A stretch of 64,000 nt of DNA. Origin: Trypanosoma brucei gambiense DAL972 (taxonomy: Eukaryota > Euglenozoa > Kinetoplastea > Trypanosomatida > Trypanosomatidae). Position 1 is the stretch's first letter; every line of letters begins with the position of its first letter. The stretch lies in the NCBI RefSeq assembly GCF_000210295.1, contig NC_026742.1:806001-870000 (forward strand), given 5' to 3'. The notes beneath the pieces are model-generated. The model saw only the letters and a program-made list of their open reading frames with translations. It did no database searches and was not told the origin of the DNA. A program made the position numbers and the translations under genes. Shown here piece by piece: positions 61,328 to 64,000 of this stretch.

Positions 61328-62068
61328 ATGGCATCCAACGGTTTGGCGGAATCCAGTGAAGGCTCTCTGCCTGACGACCTGTGGTTGATCATTGGATTAG
61401 GGGGGAGTGGCGCGTTGCTGATCCTCCTCATCCCTGTGGTGTTTTTGGCCCGGCACTTCTATGACCGGCGCCATTTCATCTCTGCCGCACCTTTACCTTC
61501 CCAAAATCACTTGCCATCGTCCAAAATTCGACTGAGGAGCAACAGTGCCCCACCGGCCTCACTTGCTGCCTTATGCGGGCAATCGGGGTCGTATGCCGGT
61601 TTCGGCATCGGTGCAACGTCTGCGGGTGGTGGGGTGTACAACGAAGCAGTGCCTCATAACGGCCCCACGAACACCAACTGCTTCAATTCCGGTACACTCG
61701 GTGCAGCGTATAACCCTTCGACACCATCGGGGTGGGAGGCTGAAGCGGGGCGAAGCTTTACGACCCTTTCCATAGGTCTCAGTGCCCCCCAACCCACTTG
61801 GAGTGACACCACTGGGGAACGGCAGCACCCGCCTGCCACCCCGGTGGGAGACACTTCGCAGTTAGGTTACAACCCGCTAGCAGTTACGAAAGAAGCGCAT
61901 CTTTTTCAATTCCATCCAAATGTTCCACAGGAGTGTGGAGGGCCTCCTCAGGAGAGTGCGGACCCCGCACAGCCGTCACCTCAATGTACCACAGAGGATG
62001 CGGAACCTCAGCCTTGTCTTAGACGCCGAAATTCTCGCGTCTCGTTCGTAGGTGAATTCCGTGCATAG
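61328..62068 (+). CDS. single-pass membrane protein, hypothetical
   Basis: A 246-residue protein. A short acidic N terminus (residues 1-18) precedes one strong transmembrane segment (about 19-41, LWLIIGLGGSGALLILLIPV), then a His/Arg stop-transfer (ARHFYDRRHF). The remaining 200 residues are Ser/Pro/Gly/Asn-rich and probably disordered, ending in RRRNSRVSFVGEFRA. With no cleavable signal it looks like a reverse signal anchor or tail-out protein. Not recognised. It is the last gene of the right-hand block. Confidence 0.7.
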   Translation: MASNGLAESSEGSLPDDLWLIIGLGGSGALLILLIPVVFLARHFYDRRHFISAAPLPSQNHLPSSKIRLRSNSAPPASLAALCGQSGSYAGFGIGATSAGGGVYNEAVPHNGPTNTNCFNSGTLGAAYNPSTPSGWEAEAGRSFTTLSIGLSAPQPTWSDTTGERQHPPATPVGDTSQLGYNPLAVTKEAHLFQFHPNVPQECGGPPQESADPAQPSPQCTTEDAEPQPCLRRRNSRVSFVGEFRA

Positions 62069-63349
62069 TTATCGATTTTAGGGTGACTCGACGCAGAAGG
62101 AAGATCAGGGGATTGAAAGAACCGAGAGTGCGCAAGCATATGGGCATTTGTATACTTTCGTATGTCGTATGCCCGTATATAAACAATATATATATATATA
62201 TCACAGTTGTGTGCATGTATGTTTGCATTTTTTCCGTCAAAGTATTTGGCGCATTTTACTATCATTGTACTGTAGGAACCGCTTAGGGATGTAGCGATAA
62301 AAGTCGAACCAGTCGCTCGTTGTATCTCTCTGCGACCATCATCGCTGTTTCACCTGCACCCTTTTCCCTCTCTGTACTTTTCATTACCATTTCCACTATT
62401 TAACAGTTTTGTTTTGGTTTCACTGCGTTTTCGTTCACCCTATTCATGCTCATGTCTCTGGGGATTTTGTTGTTATCGTTTCCCTCACCATTTCCCCTCT
62501 GAGGTGATGCTTGGGTGAAGGATGAAATTAAATTTCATCCACTCGGCCACTTCATGCACAGTTGCTCGAACAGCATCCACGCCTAGTGGGGAGAATGAGA
62601 CTCCCGCATATTTGGTTTAGTCGCCTGACGCGGTTGTAGTAATTTTTTAAAAATATTCACCATTATACTGTAATTTTTACGTTGCCTCCCCCCTTTCATT
62701 TTGTGGCGAAATCGTTTGCCATTGTGTTCTTTCCCTATTTTTTTTTTTTTTGGTCGAGGGGAGAGTTCCCCAGACTCCAGTTGTTTTTCTCTACAAAAAA
62801 TAACGACGCAAGGGCATAGTAACGTCTCCTAAGTTTGAAAACGAAAGGTGTGTTGAGTTGTGTGTAAATTCACCCATCCATACACCTCCTTTTTTACTTC
62901 ATCTTTTTAATTTTACTTCGTGCATTCACCCTAACATCGATGTATCCGTGAAAAAAAGTAAAAAAATAAAATAAAACCAAGGTTGTTTGCTCATTAGTTG
63001 CACGTGCCTGAAAAAGTGGTTCTTTTCTCGTTTGTTTTCCTAATTTCTTCCCTTTCCTCTTTTCTCTTAAAGTTTATGTGAATAATGAGTTGACTAACTA
63101 ACAATCAAAAGCGCTGCATGTACGTAACTGTAGAATGTATGTGTGTGTATGTGTATGGGGAAGGGGGTTCATACATTTAAACCATCGGAAAGGTCGGAAG
63201 TTAATATGCACCAGCTAAAAGAAAGGCGACAAGGCTAGAATAAAGACGGAGGATGCACACAAAAAGGATAAAGCAAGTGGGGAACCAAATGTTGTTTTCA
63301 AACGCCTCTACCTTTCTTTGACGCATTCTCACCAAAGACCGTTGCATCA
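62069..63349. other. gene-free region after the right gene block
   Basis: 1.28 kb of T- and A-rich sequence with short TA repeats (62,183-62,201), a T12 run (62,738-62,751) and A-rich stretches (62,950-62,976). No coding signal on either strand. Confidence 0.6.
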
Positions 63350-63867
63350 TTTCCACAGTTCGGCACTTGCCTCACCATTGTGTCAGCGTCGAGCACCTTG
63401 CCTAGAACTCAGAAAAAGAGCCAACCTCCTTCTTTTTGTTATATCGAAACGGCATCGACAAATAACATAAGTCGGGTAAAGTAACCTCGCGCACGCATCC
63501 TTTCGAATATAAATGCATGCGAATGTGTTTTGTTGTTGCTTATCAATAAGAACCCAAATGCCATTTCCTAAAGAGACTAACGGAATGCGGGTGGTCGTTC
63601 ATCGGATAGCGAGGCATTGTTACTTCGTAAATATGATTGTTGAGGACGCAGTAACCCTTTTATTTTCTCCTCCATCAGAAGTAAAACGCACGTACGTGAG
63701 GGTTTTGGAAAGTGGAATGGCCATTTCTCCATGGTTACCGGCATATTGGAATGACACGAATGGACTTGCATCTAGTAAGCGACTGAAGTTTTGGCGGTGC
63801 AGTGCCACGCGCGGAAGTTGAATGTTCAATGGGAAAAAGAAATGCCTCAACTTTCATCGTGTACTGG
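63350..63867 (+). repeat. 518-bp long inverted repeat, right copy
   Basis: The reverse complement of 31,800-32,317 with no difference that I could find. It lies 1.28 kb downstream of the last gene of the right block, as the left copy lies 3.6 kb upstream of the first. No direct repeats flank it. Confidence 0.92.
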
Positions 63868-64000
63868 CAAGTGAGAAGTGTAAACATATTTTCTCATTTC
63901 ATTCCTTTCCGTTGTGGTGTTGTGACAATGAGGTGCCTTCCCTTATGGGGGCGGCACACACGTCTGCGTCGGTTTTAAAGTTCAATAACAGGTCATAGCA

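Overview
The window reads as nuclear core-chromosome DNA of an African trypanosome, almost certainly Trypanosoma brucei or a very close relative. All protein genes that look functional lie on the + strand. They are intronless and closely spaced, and each is preceded by a pyrimidine tract and an AG rather than its own promoter, as expected for polycistronic transcription with spliced-leader trans-splicing. Three features are diagnostic: a nearly full-length ingi non-LTR retroposon with its 2A peptide, the separate small subunit of bi-subunit topoisomerase IB, and two very large helical-repeat proteins built on a recurring W-x-x-A-L motif.

Layout. (1) 1-17.7 kb is a sparse + strand gene block: a giant repeat protein cut by the window start, a kynurenine-monooxygenase-like flavoprotein, a METTL18-type histidine methyltransferase, an unknown protein, a degenerate ingi-related element (about 15.0-16.4 kb) and a CTD-interaction-domain protein. 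(2) 17.7-35.9 kb is an 18-kb desert. It holds degenerate coding-like sequence that may be a tyrosine-recombinase retroelement remnant (19.1-20.8 kb), a 5.2-kb ingi on the minus strand (24.64-29.85 kb) inserted into an older minus-strand reading frame with an 11-bp target duplication, an AT-rich block (30.95-31.5 kb), one copy of a 518-bp repeat (31.80-32.32 kb) and a long TATG/GT tract (33.16-33.49 kb). (3) 35.9-62.1 kb is a dense block of + strand genes: SR protein, degenerate phosphodiesterase, small membrane protein, rhodanese-like protein, coiled-coil protein, TOP1S, an unknown, a second methyltransferase, a mitochondrial-type protein, the second giant repeat protein, a GEX1/Brambleberry/Kar5-type nuclear-fusion protein, a coiled-coil protein, exosome subunit RRP40, a small protein, a GAS2-domain protein and a single-pass membrane protein. 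(4) 62.1-64 kb is gene-free and carries the second copy of the 518-bp repeat, inverted and without a mismatch that I can see.

The two gene blocks point the same way but are separated by the retroelement desert, so the natural reading is two head-to-tail polycistronic units. The GT-rich tract upstream of the second block is a good candidate for its RNA polymerase II start region. The inverted 518-bp repeats bracket that second block. The genes are functionally mixed, which is normal for trypanosome units: RNA processing (SR protein, RRP40, CID protein), topology (TOP1S), protein methylation (two enzymes), probable mitochondrial RNA biology (two repeat proteins) and sexual nuclear fusion (GEX1-like).
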